From the NCBI GenBank assembly GCA_000349905.1, contig KB722738.1, forward strand, positions 1,235,551-1,299,550: 64,000 nt of DNA. Reading direction: 5' to 3'. Origin of the DNA: Volvariella volvacea V23. Its lineage: Eukaryota; Basidiomycota; Agaricomycetes; Agaricales; Pluteaceae. Within the stretch, counting starts at the first letter, position 1; each line of letters opens with the position of its first letter. Below are positions 40,135 through 52,900 of the stretch, in pieces. The position numbers and the translations under genes were made by a program. Under the pieces are notes generated by a model. That model was not told the DNA's origin. It worked only from the letters and a program-made list of their open reading frames with translations, and did no database searches.

Positions 40135-41505
40135 ATGAGCGAGGAGCCGCCCAGCACCGACATTATCACCCTCACCAGGTAAGCGATCGGCACATCTGCT
40201 GCATGTGTTGCCTGTCAGAGACATGGGCTAAGCGCTTATCATCGCACCATCGCGACAGGCATGTTCTGAGCGACCAGCTGAGGCTCGGCGCCGCCGCAAC
40301 CGGCGACCTAACTCTCCTGCTCACTGCCATCCAGGTCACATCCAAGTTCATTGCCACTAATGTTCGCAGGGCGCGACTTATCAACCTGTAGGCCATCCGT
40401 TCTCGTGTGACTTCGAGGTATCTAATTGCTTATCCAGGATTGGCCTTGCTGGAGAGACCAATGTCCAGGGAGAAGATCAAAAGAAATTAGATGTCCTGTC
40501 CAATGATATCATGGTCAACTCTCTCCGTGCGTCTGGCAAGACTGCCGTATTGGTTTCGGAGGAGCTTGAGGAAGCAATTATCATCGAGGAGAAGCACAGG
40601 GGGAAATACTGCGTCGTGTTCGACCCGCTTGACGGAAGTAGCAATATCGACGCTGGTGTTAACATTGGAACCATTTTTGGCATCTACAAAATCGTAAGCG
40701 CTGTTATCGCAACCAGGAGTTGGAGCGCGAGCTGATGCCTCAGTCACGCAGCAACCAGATTCAGAGGGCTCTATTAGCGATGTCCTGCGACCTGGCAGCG
40801 AAATGGTCGCCGCTGGATACACCATGTAAGTTATGGCGCATCGCTGCAAGACATTAATAATCACGCTCAAATTCTAGGTATGGTTCATCTGCCAACCTGG
40901 TGATGTCAACTGGCTCCGGTGTGAATGGCTACACGCTCGATGCATCACTTGGCGAGTTCATCTTAACCCATCCAGATGTACGTCTGATAAGTTCTGTCAT
41001 TCGATATTGGTCACTGATGCATTTCTGAAAGATCCAAATACCACATCGGGGCAAGATCTACTCTTTCAATGAAGGAAACTCGATGTACTTCCACCCACCC
41101 GTAACGGCTTACTTGAACTCAATCAAGTATCCAACCCCCCCCAAGACACCTTACAGTGCTCGTTATATCGGCTCCATGGTTGCCGATGTTCATCGTACAC
41201 TGCTCTACGGCGGAATTTTCGGTTATCCAAACGATAAGAAGAGCAAGAACGGCAAGCTGAGGCTCCTGTATGAAGCTTTCCCCATGGCATTCCTAACAGA
41301 GCAGGTAAGCATCACAAGTGATGCTGTTAATTCCGATTTGCTGACAACCTGGGTTTAGGCTGGAGGAATTGCTACCACCGGAACCAAACGCATTCTCGAC
41401 ATCGTCCCCAAGAGTATCCACGAGCGCTGCCCAGTTTTCTTGGGAAGTAGAGATGATGTTTTAGACTTGATGAAGTTCTACAAAGAGGTCCCCAATGAAG
41501 CTTAA
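40135..41505 (+). CDS. FBP1: Fructose-1,6-bisphosphatase
   Basis: This enzyme catalyses the committed step of gluconeogenesis, removing the C1 phosphate of fructose 1,6-bisphosphate in the cytosol. The start at 40135 gives [14 protein letters not shown] and exon 2 [11 protein letters not shown]. Motifs are [45 protein letters not shown], the metal-binding [75 protein letters not shown] and [15 protein letters not shown] near the end. All catalytic segments are intact. Several introns of about 50-80 nt interrupt it. The stop is at 41503-41505. Confidence 0.96.
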
Positions 41506-41674
41506 TTATCGCCTATTGTCATTATTCTGTAACTTGCATGTGTGTATATATAGCCCAATATCAGGGGTTGTGGCTCCGGTAATTTCGGCCCGCTACTTAT
41601 TAGCTTGTTGAAGACTGTTGTTCAAAGCCTTTGACGCCATCGAGGCTCGTCTTGTGGCTTCCCCATAACCGCGT

Positions 41675-43146
41675 ATGTCACTACGAATTAAAGTCCCAGC
41701 AAAGGGGGGTGACGCTGGCGAATCTCAGGTACCACTCCCCAATTATTTTCCCGCCATGCTGATCTTACCTAGTCTCATCAAAGACCGACCGTCGACGACC
41801 CGCCAAACGTCGCAAGACGATAGAATCTGAGGAAGAGGAAGCACAGTTCTCGGATGACAAGGATCGCAGTGTATCGCCGCCAGAACACCGTAACCGCGCC
41901 AAATATTCGAAACGTATAAAGGATCATGGAACGGACTCTGAAGGTGGTGGAAATAATGATGAATATGATTCAGACGCGAGAAGCAACACTGCACCTTCGC
42001 AGTCGCGTAGTACAGCGAGAAGAAGAAGTGAAAGAGAGGGACCACCTGTGACGAAGAAGAAGAGGTACATAGTCTCTGAGTCGGGGTCAGATCAGGATTA
42101 TGACGACGAGGATCGAAGGTCGGGGCCGGCAGATGAGGGCACTTTTATTGATGATGATGAGGAGGAGGACTACGTGCAAGAGAAGAAGAAAAAGGCGGGG
42201 ACTGCGTCGTCAAAATCCTCGTCTGCTAAAGGAAAGGGCGGGTCTGCGGCAGGAAAGGCGGGCGCTAGTAAAGGAAAAGGCAAGGCAAGAACCATGTCGG
42301 ACAATCCGGATGTACCAATGAAGGACGAGAGGGGGGCCAGCAAAACGGACAGCACAGGCCTCAAGCGTTCTCGGACTGGAACCTCGAAAGCTTCCACTGA
42401 AGATCTAGTGGTGGACGTCGTGAATGGTGACCCAGCTGTCATCACAGAGTCTCCTACTGCTGCCACAAAGGAGGAATCGCCTCCACCCAAGAAACGCAAG
42501 CTACCGACTATCAAGAAGAACAAGCTGCCTGGGTCGTCAGTGCCGAGTTCGTCTTCAACTGCCCCCGCCCCAGCAGTAGCACCTCGACCCGCGCCTCCGA
42601 AACCGCAGCCTACAGTACCAGAATCATCTCTATCAATAGCTGCAATACCGCGGAAACCGACGGGTGGGCCATTGCATGGAAACACTGATGTAGATTTGCG
42701 CAACGCCAACGTATATGCCGAATTGTTCAAAGGGGTGAGAACACACAATACTCGTATCGGTGGTATATTCATCGTTCTTATGGTTATTAGTCTGGTGGTG
42801 CGCCACGGTCTGGGTTGAATAGACGAGAAAAAGATGAAGAGAGGAGACGGGAGCTAAATAAGATGAGAGACGAAGCTCGTGCAAAACGAGAAGCAGACGC
42901 CGTGAGCCTTCAATCTTTTATGTCGGTATTGCTTCCAACACCCCACATTAGAAAGATTCATTCGACCTTACAGCACAGTTTGATCGAATACTTAAATTTG
43001 AGGAAAGGCTGCGTCGTGATTGCAGCTCAGCGCTGTACCCTAATTTCCTAGCCGGAAAGTGGAGGGATCTATACGAAAGAGAGAAATCAAGGAAGAAACG
43101 CGAGCTAGATAATTCACAAAGGGAGGAAGGGGAAATGGAATCCTAG
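41675..43146 (+). CDS. Highly charged nuclear-type protein, function unknown
   Basis: Not recognised. The start at 41675 (MSLRIKVPAKGGDAGESQ) splices to TDRRRPAKRRKTIESEEEEA, then a long disordered region with alternating acidic blocks (DQDYDDEDRR, DDDEEEDYVQ), lysine-rich blocks (EKKKKAG, PPPKKRKL) and Ala/Gly/Pro-rich spacers. The C-terminal part, after introns near 42730 and 42905, is helical and charged: NRREKDEERRRELNKMRDEA, FDRILKFEERLRRDCS and KWRDLYEREKSRKKRELD. Several nuclear-localisation-like KR clusters suggest a chromatin or RNA-linked role; this is inference. The conserved-looking C-terminus is the best region for a database search. Confidence 0.7.
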
Positions 43147-43321
43147 CATCCCTCAATTTTTGAGTGCTTTGTCACGACTCCCTTGGGTGCGTGTGCTTTC
43201 GGGAAGTGGACTGTAATATAGGAATTCTGGATGCACCCGCAGAGCTGGCAGCATGTCTCGAATCGAATTGATCCGACGAGTGGTGGCAGGAGTGCCAGAG
43301 GTTAACGCACATCTATGCGGG

Positions 43322-44500
43322 TTATGTTGCTGTATTAGACTGCAGGGCAACAACTAATGCTTGTGACGATTTATCTATCTGTTCAATGCAGGTGTCAAAC
43401 CACTGCTTTGAACCCTTTTGCACCGGTCGAGACACCTCGTTCGTTGAGAGCTGTGACATTGCCTGATCGATTGGGGCTTCCGCAAAGAAAGCTTGAACAA
43501 TATCGCGAAGTTCCGTAAAGGCAGTTTTAAAGGACATGAATTCGGATAATATTTCTTCTGAGTTGTGTCCGTAAACCGTGGAGACCAGCTCGTCTGTGCG
43601 CGTCAGTAATTCGGCTGATAACGATGGTAGTTTGTCCAAGGTTGTGGGATTCCACTGGTTTTGAGGTGATAGAAGGTTGGTGTGGATTCGCTTGTGGAAT
43701 AATGTTGACAGCCGCAAGACCATATGCGCCTGTGGTCATAATAAGACGACAGAATTAAGGCTCGATTCACCCTACCTTTTGAACTCGTTCAACTTCTGCA
43801 GGTGTCAACTTTTGAGGAGTACCCAAGCCCAGTTCATCCCAGCCGTCATCTTTATCGCTCTCATTTGTATCATCCAGCATCTCCTGCAGCTCTGATAATC
43901 CATCGTCCAACGAAGCCTGGGTTTGGGCCAGAGTCTTTCGCACAGCTTCTGCATTTGACGAAGACAGTCCGCTTGTTGATCTGGCTGTATCGATCAGGTT
44001 GTGGACGGTGCCTGTTTTCACGAGATACTTGTCTGCCTGGCTTGCATCTCCAGAGTCGATGTCAAGAAATGTCTGATGGAGGTCCCGTATAGATTTTATG
44101 ACGTCAGCCGCAAGAGTCTCTGCTTCGCGAGAGATGGCCTTGCCATGCACGGCGAACATCCCTGCACAGTGTGTGAGCGCATTGACATGGGCTGCGAGGT
44201 CTTTGAGTGGGGTCATTGCGGCGGCATATGTGGGAGACGACGGCTTGAGGGCAATGGACAGTTTGGTGGTTGAATTGTGAAGGAAAGTCAATAATGAGAG
44301 AAAGTCCTTGTGGAGCACGGGCAGATCAGCTGGGCCAGATTGCTGGGATGTGGTGAGAGATGCATGGTCGGCAAGCGATGCTCCGGCGGTGTCGCATATT
44401 GCTACGCCGAGCTTGAGGGCCTGTATTGCTGGTGGACGCGAGTGTTGAGCGGTACGTCGGCTGAAGCGACAGACTGGTTACCTTGTGTCCTGTGAGCCAT
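43322..44500 (-). CDS. Cyclin-D1-binding protein 1 (GCIP)-like protein
   Basis: The protein is all-helical. Spliced exons give IQALKLGVAICDTAGASLAD, VLHKDFLSLLTFLHNSTTKL, PLKDLAAHVNALTHCAGMFA, GLSELQEMLDDTNESDKDDG, WDELGLGTPQKLTPAEVERV and then MVLRLSTLFHKRIHTNLL, continuing to a stop at 43322. This order, with the acidic patch before WDEL, fits the GCIP/CCNDBP1 family (PF13324), whose animal member binds cyclin D and Grap2. The fungal role is unknown. The start at 44500 (MAHRTQ) is the best ATG I can join to the first conserved exon; an upstream start is possible. It converges with the charged protein and shares a 180-base divergent promoter with YME1. Confidence 0.75.
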
Positions 44501-44680
44501 GAGATAATCTTCACTCGGACTGCCAGGGAGATTGGCATTTGAGCGGCAGGGGACGGCACGTGCTGGGTCACATTTTTGCTCAGCTTCGTCGTCACAAACT
44601 TGCAACTGCCCGATGCTGAGGCCCTCCCTCGTGAGTCCTTCTCCCAATATCCACTCGTTGTCCCTCGCGTCTCCTGACAT

Positions 44681-47600
44681 ATGCTCAAGCTCACAGGCGC
44701 GCTGCGTGTGCCAGCGCAGTCCTGTGTTCGGGCCCATGCACCCTCATTTGCTCGTCCGATATCCACCTTGGAGTTGCTCCGTAGACCCAATGCTCCACGG
44801 CTTTCGTCGACGCCGTTTGCACGTCCACCATACCCCACAATACCACCCAACCATCGTCCGCTCTCTTTGTTCTCACGTCAGAAACCCACTCCAACTCCTA
44901 GTCCACTCGTCGTTGCACATATCACGCGGCTAGAGGCCGAAGCTAATGTCCACCCTCATGACGTTGCCAAACAGCTTGCACTATTCCATGCTTTGTTGGG
45001 GACGAAGCTAAAGTCGTCGTACGACCTCATAATCAGCCGGTGGGAGCGCATGTGTGAATTCGTATGTCCATGTCAACGTGGAAGCCTTCTATGCGGCATT
45101 ATAACCCCTCCCTTTAGGACCCCTCGTCTCCGCTTTTACGCTCCGACGAAGCTTTTCAGGTATATTTGAACTGTCTGTTGAATACCGGTCAAAAAAATTC
45201 CATTAGCCCCGCTGTTCGTCGACGAGATAGTCTATTGGCCACACACACCTCGGCACCTCTGCCAACAGCACCTCGCGAAGAAATTCCTTCAACACAAGAA
45301 ACTTCCTCTACTGTACAAGATGTGTCCCCGCCTTCGACACAGACAAGCCCGACCCCAACTCCTGCTACTCAGCCACCACCTACTGCTCCTCCCTTGACGC
45401 AAAGTGAGGCAGTAGCTCAGGCAGTACTCTCTGGTCAGGCACAGGCGCCTCCTTCTCTCGGTGGTAGTAATCCAGAACTAGCCAAGCTTATGTCCGGCGC
45501 GGAAGCGAATGGCACTCACTCAAACCCGATACAAGTGTCCATTATTGAACGTAAGTCGTAATCGTACTGCTGTTGTGCATTACTCAAACTAGTCTCATTA
45601 GGAAAGGGTGCTTGGGTTCCTCGGCTTGTGCGCTTCATCAGCTTGACTTTAGTTGGGTCGTTCTGTAAGCAGTTCACTGTTCTATTTTGAGTAGCTTGTT
45701 AAAGCCCTTCTTTCTAGTCTTCCTTGTCATCTTGTCCGTGTTCTTCGAGAACAGTGGATTTATGAAGGCAGGCCCCCGACAGTCACAATTTGAGCCAGCA
45801 GAAGGAAAGGTTGTCAAGTTCAGTGATGTCCATGGTGTCGATGAAGCTAAGGATGTGAGTTCAGTACATACATAGAGATATAGGACTGGAGCTAAGATGG
45901 ACATTTAGGAACTGCAAGATGTAGTCGCCTTCCTCAAAGACCCCACTGCCTTTGCCTCACTTGGTGGTAAGCTCCCTAAGGGTGTATTGCTCACTGGGTT
46001 CGTAAATTGGTGTACCCCATGCTCTGTCTGCTAACCCTATTATAGAAATCCGGGTACCGGAAAGACAATGCTAGCCAGGGCTGTTGCTGGCGAAGCCGGT
46101 GTCCCATTCTTCTTTGCCTCTGGGTAAGACAACCCCCTCATGTCCGGTGGCTCTGTGTCTAATTCTCTGTAGATCTGACTTTGAAGAGATGTTTGTTGGC
46201 GTTGGAGCCAAACGCGTCCGGGACCTTTTTGCTGCTGCGCGCAAGAAGCAACCTGCTATCATCTTCATCGACGAGCTGGACGCTGTGGGCGGGAAGCGAA
46301 GTAGTCGAGACCAGCAATACATGAAGCAAACCCTCAATCAGCTGCTCGTGGAAATGGATGGCTTCCAACAGAGCGAGGGCGTTATTGTTATCGCGGCAAC
46401 CAACTTCCCCGAGAGTTTGGATCAGTCAGTTTTGGGTCTTAGTAGCCATTCTGCCTTATCCTGATGGTTGTGCGTAGGGCTCTAGTCAGACCAGGTCGAT
46501 TCGACAGAATTATTGCTGTGCCTCTGCCTGACATTCGTGGGCGCGTACAAATTCTTCAACACCATATGCGAAATGTCAAGGCTGCTGCCGGTACGTACAC
46601 CCCTCTCCTTGCCGTATTCTTTACTTATATACCTCCTTTCTGCCCTCAGACGTTGATCCAAAGATTTTGGCCCGTGGTACTCCTGGCTTCTCGGGTGCCG
46701 ATTTGCAAAATATGGTCAAGTTCGTGTATCGTATTATTTCCCCCCTATCGTATATATTAACTAGAGGGTTTTAGCCAAGCGGCTATTCAAGCATCAAAAG
46801 AGAGAGCCACAGAAGTTACCCTCAAGCACTTTGAATGGGCAAAGGATCGTATTCTTATGGGCGCAGAGAGGAAGAGTCAATACATCGACCAAAAGAATAA
46901 GCTTGCTACTGCATATCACGAAGTAATAAGGCTCCACATCCAATGCTTTCTTGAATAGTTCTCATGGATAAAATTTAGGGAGGACATGCTCTTGTTGCTC
47001 TGTACACTGATGGTGCAATGCCCCTGCACAAGGTGACATGTGTGCCGCGTGGACACGCTCTGGGTTACGTGCGTATTCGTATTTTATTATGCACTATACC
47101 GCGGAAAAAAATAACATATGTTCTCAGACATCTCAACTCCCTGAAAATGATCGCTTCTCGGTCAGCCTGAAGGAATACCTAGCTGGTATTGATGTTTCTA
47201 TGGGTGGCAGGGTTGCAGAAGAACTCAGTATGTATTCCATACTTCTCCTTCATTTCAAGCTCATCGTATTCGTATAGTCTATGGTCCCGAGAATGTGACG
47301 AGTGGTGCTAGCTCGGATATTAGAAAAGCAACCCAAACTGCCCATGCAATGGTTACGGTTCGTGTGCTTTCCTTCCATAATGGTATATTCGTCTCACGTT
47401 TCTCAACTCGGAAACTGTAGCAATGGGGTTTCTCTGATCTTGGTCCTGTCTATTACGATTCCCGAAGTGATAATACCAGTCCACGAACCAGAGAAAGAAT
47501 AGAGCAGGAGGTTACAAAGTGGGTCTATGTGTTTTCTGTTTCCAATGCTACTCAACTCCTCGCATAGGATTGTGAAAGATAGCGAGGCCCGTGCAACAGC

Positions 47601-47828
47601 TTTACTGAAATCAAAGATAGACGAGCTCCATAGAGTAAGTGGACCCATGCTTCTCGTCTCAATCACTTACTGAGTTATGTTGCCACCCTTATCTAGCTTG
47701 CTCACGCGCTTGTGGAACACGAAACATTAGATCTTGAACAAGTCAAGAAAGTTGTAAAAGGTGAACCAATACAAAGTGTGACGGAGGTTCTGGAGCAAGA
47801 ATCCCCGTCTACCCCACAGCAGTCATAG
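44681..47828 (+). CDS. YME1: Mitochondrial i-AAA protease Yme1 (FtsH family)
   Basis: Yme1 degrades misfolded or surplus inner-membrane and intermembrane-space proteins. The start at 44681 gives a basic Ser/Pro-rich presequence. A helical NTD follows ([15 protein letters not shown]), then a Pro/Thr linker and a membrane segment near 45700 ([13 protein letters not shown]). The AAA domain has [20 protein letters not shown], the pore-loop motif [13 protein letters not shown], Walker [15 protein letters not shown] and RPGRFDR. The protease domain has a zinc motif [11 protein letters not shown], formed across an intron at 46924 (more commonly HEAGH), with the third-ligand region [17 protein letters not shown]. 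The C-terminus ends ESPSTPQQS. About ten introns interrupt it. The HExxH core is intact, so the enzyme should be active. Confidence 0.95.
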
Positions 47829-49656
47829 CCCAAACGAACTTGACTGGTACTTCTCAAGGGCATTTAGGATATTTGTAGGCGATGCAGGCCCCGGTCGAAA
47901 GGACTGATGGCATTGTCACCTCTATATAGACCGCCTGACATAGCACTTAATTGTTGACCGGGACTTCAGACCACTCTTCAATTTTGTGCGATTGCGTGTG
48001 AAAATGCCTGGGCCCAAAAATATAGTATTGGCTTAGGCATAGAAGGTGAAGAAGATCCAGGCCTAACCGATCCAATCGATGTGCTAGTGCGCCGATTAGC
48101 TCGGAGACTACCCAGACCTAACGAGCCGCGATCTAGCATTCGTCGCTAATCGAGTGAAGGATGTGTCGTACAAAAATATTCTGATGGAGTCCGATCCTGT
48201 CTGCATGGTCGATTGCCTCATATGGTAACCAAGAAGGAAACTTCGGCACTGTCTCAGATGCAGGCATAACTCTGCCGACGTTGAACTTACGATGAACGTT
48301 CACTCGCAAGTGGATCCTACTCGGCCAACTACTCCTTTTCCCCTTGATACTATATTGTCAGATTGACAGTGGGTATGTATCTGACCTCGTCACATGGAGC
48401 GGTCAACTGATGGTATATGCCGCTAAAATGGCATACGTCTGAATATCAAAACAGGTAAACGGTATTTTCGTCAAGGATAAGGGCTTGCCCAAATGGTGCG
48501 ACCCAACGGGAAACGCCCGAGGCTGCATCGTCGACTGTTGGGGTTTGGGTCACGGATTGCCTGAGCTGCACGCACCAGTCCCTAACCCTGTAATTCGAGC
48601 AATCATGCTCTTGTCATTCTCTTGGGGTAATCCTGAGCCCTCCCCGCCATAAGGAATCATGCTGTTATTATCGCTGATTCGGTATCAGCCATACTTACGG
48701 TCTTCACGGACCCTTGACACTGGAGTATATTCCGTAATGATTGTAGTGGGCAACAGTCAGTTGACATGTGGTACTCGTCGAAAAAGGAACGCCGGAATTT
48801 CCTTGCAGTAACTATTGGCAAAAATTTCCTACTCACGGGGCATCCCCAAGTGACAAGATCGTACCAGGAACTTAACCACTTCTACCAGAGCACCCAGCTG
48901 CACATGGCTCTGGTGGTTAGCAGCGAGAATCGGCCTTATAGAGCCCTTTTCCTTATTAGAATCCCCATTGGGGGTTCGGCTACCGAGAAGGTATTGCGGC
49001 TTGTCTCAGGAAAATCCTGCTCTGTGAGATGGTGAGTTCTTACGTATGTCATCGAATTGAGGCCGGGCTCATAAAGACCAGATCTAAATCTATGCCCGCC
49101 AAGTCCCAAGATTGAGGCTCAAATTTTCAAGTTCAGCTACTTTCCTCGAGTTCTTTCCCCTCCCAACTTTATTCTGGGACCTTGACGAATGAGGGGGCAG
49201 CCACTTTATCCCAGTGCTATGGTTGACAGAGGGAGATTTCACACTTGCTTATCGCCTTGTTTTTCTCGCAGATTTTTTATATGCCTAAACGGTCGCAGTG
49301 ACGATATTTGCTAGACCATTATGAGAGAACTTTGAGTCGGGCCGTAAACTTTGGGCCAGCTTAGGGAAGGACCTTTGGGACCATCCTTAAAAACCTTCCC
49401 GGGCTCCTCGCTCTGGACACTGTACTACCCATTGCCTCAAGTACCTGGGCAGCAGCCTTGGTAAGACATAACAACCCATTCAATTAGTGGAAGAGAATCT
49501 CAAGCCCTGATCTACATGCCAACTATTCGCTCCCCCAAGATCGCAAACTCAAAATACCATAACGCACCAATCTCCTACCTCCGCCGGTCTACGTAGTGAG
49601 GACCTGTCCGTTTACAAAATCCGTGACCCTCACGAAGCTCACTTAGTTCGACAGAA
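47829..49656. other. Gene-poor region, function unknown
   Basis: This 1.8-kb gap has no recognised gene. Two open stretches stand out on the plus strand. One is 48455-48652, preceded by a CAG acceptor-like site and including KWCDPTGNARGCIVDCWG. The other is 48766-49035, an 89-codon frame from an ATG (MWYSSKKERRNFLAVT). I could not join them into one convincing gene. No transposase, reverse transcriptase or terminal repeat is visible. It may contain an orphan gene, a decayed gene or only spacer. Confidence 0.4.
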
Positions 49657-49914
49657 ATGTGTCATCGAATACTTTATTTCAATAGATCGACAGCTTGCGG
49701 TCACCAAATATTCACGGGCGAGACAACTGTAGACTGTGGTTCCAAGACTTGCTTCCTGAGCCGCTCACACCCCCCAACCTGTAGTACTCCCGCGAACCCC
49801 TGTTCTTGTCGCCGATACTACCAGATGCCAGAGCGAGTGACCAAAGCTGAGGTTAGAGAATATGACATGTATCTTGGGTTAGATGTACGCTTATTACCTC
49901 ACAGGTCGCCGTAA
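49657..49914 (+). CDS. Small cysteine-rich protein, function unknown
   Basis: This is an intronless 85-codon frame from ATG. It has a Cys/His pattern: MCHR, ACGHQIF, TTVDCGSKTCFLSRSHPPTC and NPCSCRRYYQ, then RVTKAEVREY. Small proteins with a CGH, a xxDCxSxxC and a SxxH element occur repeatedly in mushroom-forming fungi, often in many copies and without known function; this is from memory and unaligned. The spacing suggests a metal-binding or disulfide fold. There is no signal peptide, so it is probably intracellular. It lies at the edge of the gene-poor gap and converges with RAD3. The real C-terminus may be shorter than the frame. Confidence 0.55.
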   Translation: MCHRILYFNRSTACGHQIFTGETTVDCGSKTCFLSRSHPPTCSTPANPCSCRRYYQMPERVTKAEVREYDMYLGLDVRLLPHRSP

Positions 49915-49982
49915 AATGCAGTACTTGTCCTCCATAACGCTCGAAAAAGTATATACCATTAACCACTCATTACAATAAAGGA

Positions 49983-52900
49983 TCAGTCCTTGATATCCAT
50001 AGCTGCAACTATATCATCATCAATACCACCATCGCCATAGTCGTCATCGTCGTCCATCTCTACGTCCCCGTTTTGCTCTGCTTCCAATATCATCGCCCTT
50101 TGCTTTGCCTGGGCTTTTTCGATGTCCTCGAGCGTCCAAAGAGACACTCCTGTTTGATTCTCGTTCGGGTTCTGGGATATGGTCCTCATGAAGAGCTTGG
50201 AGAGCGTAATGGCCATATCAGTGGATAGGTTCGAGGCTGTTTCTGTGATATACTGATTAATCCAACGCGGAAGCTTAGCTCTTTTGTCGGAGCGGGCGAA
50301 TCGCTAGATATTTGGAAATCTTGTAGAGAAGCAGTCATTACTATGCATAGATGACAAACCTTGTCAGCAAACACCATGAGACCCCAGTCTGTTTTTCCTC
50401 GCAAGACCCGTCCAACGCATTGAGCAGCGTTACGCATCGCGTCAAATCCCAAGAACTCAGACTCGCGTATTCGATACGCATCCCGAAGATACTCCAACCG
50501 AGCTTTCAGTATGCGGCTCTCTGTATATTGGTATGGGACGCTAGGAGGTGCTCAGGACTTGGCGCGAGTATGAAAGCGGCCAGGCGTACCCAAACATGAT
50601 GACAGCTCGGCCATAATTATGATCAAAGTCGATACCCTCTGACACCTTACCTCGGGCAACTGAAAGGAGGACAGCCCCACGCCCGTTGTCACAAGCCTGG
50701 CCGGAGGCTATTAGTTAATATCGATGACTTGCTTATAAAATATGATTGCAGGAAGACCAACCCTTCGGTAGTTCTCGAGAGCAATACTCGTTTCATTTGC
50801 ATCAGGCGTCTCCACGAAAATAAGTTTATTTTTCCACACTTCATTCAGTATACCCTGAAAAGGACAAAGAATTCGGAAGCAGCACATCCATAGGGGCAAT
50901 AACCACTGACCATATCATTCCATGCGGCTACAATTGACTCCATATAAAGATAGCTTGGGAAAAATGCCACAATACCATCCGGGACAATTTTGCTGTATTC
51001 TATTAAGATGCTTCCAAAATTGCGAACCACTGCTGGGTCATTCCTGACTTCGAAGCGGGAGCTGATTGCCACCTGGTCACTTCCTCTTGTAATAACCTTC
51101 ATAAATGGGTCAGTGTGTTTACGAGAGATTGAGGAGTACACACCAGTGGTAGGAATGAGTTTCGTGTAAGGGTCATTGCATATGTCTCTTGCACCACCGG
51201 TGTGAACTGAAGCATTTTGGGGTACATATCCAATGGTGAGATGGTTCCAGAAGTTATGACAACACTGCTGAAGCGTTCAAACACTGGCTTGATGGCAAGA
51301 GATGGGTCGAGACAGCTAAACTACATCGTCACTCAAAGCTCATAAGTCGGGGCATTATGCATACGTAAAATGAAAAACTGGGTTGGGAACTGTTGCGTTG
51401 TCAGTCTCGAAGGGCTCTAAGATGAGTAGAAAGCCTGGCGGAATCAGACTGTCAGTGGTGATTATTCAATTCACGCCGTGTATGCTTACCCTTTTCATAG
51501 GTTGACACAAGAGTAGCAAAGCTGGCTACCTTCTGGAGGGCGTGGTATTCGTCCAGTCGGTCTAGTTCTAGTGTGCGTATTAGGGATTGCAGTCGCTCAG
51601 CACAGAATCTAAGCCCTAGTCAGTCGGTTTAGACATACATTTACAATGCTCACACCTCAATGGGCGACGCTCGATATATGTTATATCCTTCAAATGCTGA
51701 AGAAATGATAACGGCGTCTCGGCAACCACGTGAAGAACTCTCATGCGTGTCTTGGGTGACGATAAAGAATAAGCATCTCATCTCCAATCAGAGTCAAGTT
51801 TGGTTACCTTCAAGTATTCAACAAACCTCTTCAAGAAGGCAACAAAATGTTCAGCCTTGCGAATATTTCCGGGTACTGCCTCTTTCAGCAGGTCGTCAGG
51901 GAGTACTGTTTGTCATTGAATAAATTGCTTTTGACAAATGAAGTTATACTCACAAGGATTGGCCATGAAGCCATCAGTATCATTCTCATCTGCTATGCTT
52001 TCCTGTAGTCCCTCTACTAGCTTGGCGTATTCGTCTTGCAATTTGGCAGCATCTTTGGTCTTTATTCTGGGAATATATGCGTCACTGCTTTCGAATGCCA
52101 TAAGAATAGTGCCTACTCGTCAATCTTTTCTCCAAGCTTTGTCACACTCCGTCCAGCAGAATCAAGCATTGGACGAGTAAGGTCGATACTTAGTGATTCG
52201 ATACAGACGTTATCTGCGACGACATATAAGCAGTGATCCAACTAACGGTCGTGGAGGCGAACCGATATTGTGCGCTTCGTCAAACACGACGATTGCATCC
52301 TTCGACAACTCCTTGGAGACTTGGTCCGCTACCTTGGGGTCCAACAGATAGTGAAAAGAATATATTATGACATCGACGAATGGCATCTAAGGAAGAACTG
52401 CTTGTCAAATATTGTTCATTGACAATGAACAGCACAGGTACCATCCGTCGAACGGTAAAATACGGGCAGGTTTTGTGCTCACGACCATACTGCAAAACAT
52501 CCGCTAACGTCCAAATCCCAGGTGGTACCAGGGATCCAGGTTCCGCTCCTGAAAGGTTCTGGAAAGCATATATAAGCAGTGCAAAAACCTCAGAAATAGG
52601 TACGCACCTCATGCCATCCACACAACTCGACAGAACCAGGGTTCTCCCTCCCCTTCGCACAAACAGCCGAGTTCGTTAGATCGCGACAGCGCGCATCCAC
52701 TACCCTCCCCTTCTTCTCCTTTGCCACCTAATCCCGCATTTAAGTCTCAATCTCGTACCACCATAAGTTACCCACCTCGGGGTTAATGCAGAGATTTTTC
52801 CGACTAGTCAACCCCAGTCCTGTAAAATTCCACTCCTTCGCCTTCTCTTCTTCCGTCTCCGCCTGCTCTATTCTGTACTCCATGAGGCGTTTCAACTCTG

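Noticed and set aside
46900..47000. HEGGH instead of HEAGH in YME1 as possible loss of protease activity.
   Set aside because: The zinc-binding HExxH core is intact; the changed position is variable in the family.
48578..48591. Short CCCTAACCCT resembling an interstitial telomere repeat.
   Set aside because: Fewer than two repeat units; expected by chance in 64 kb.
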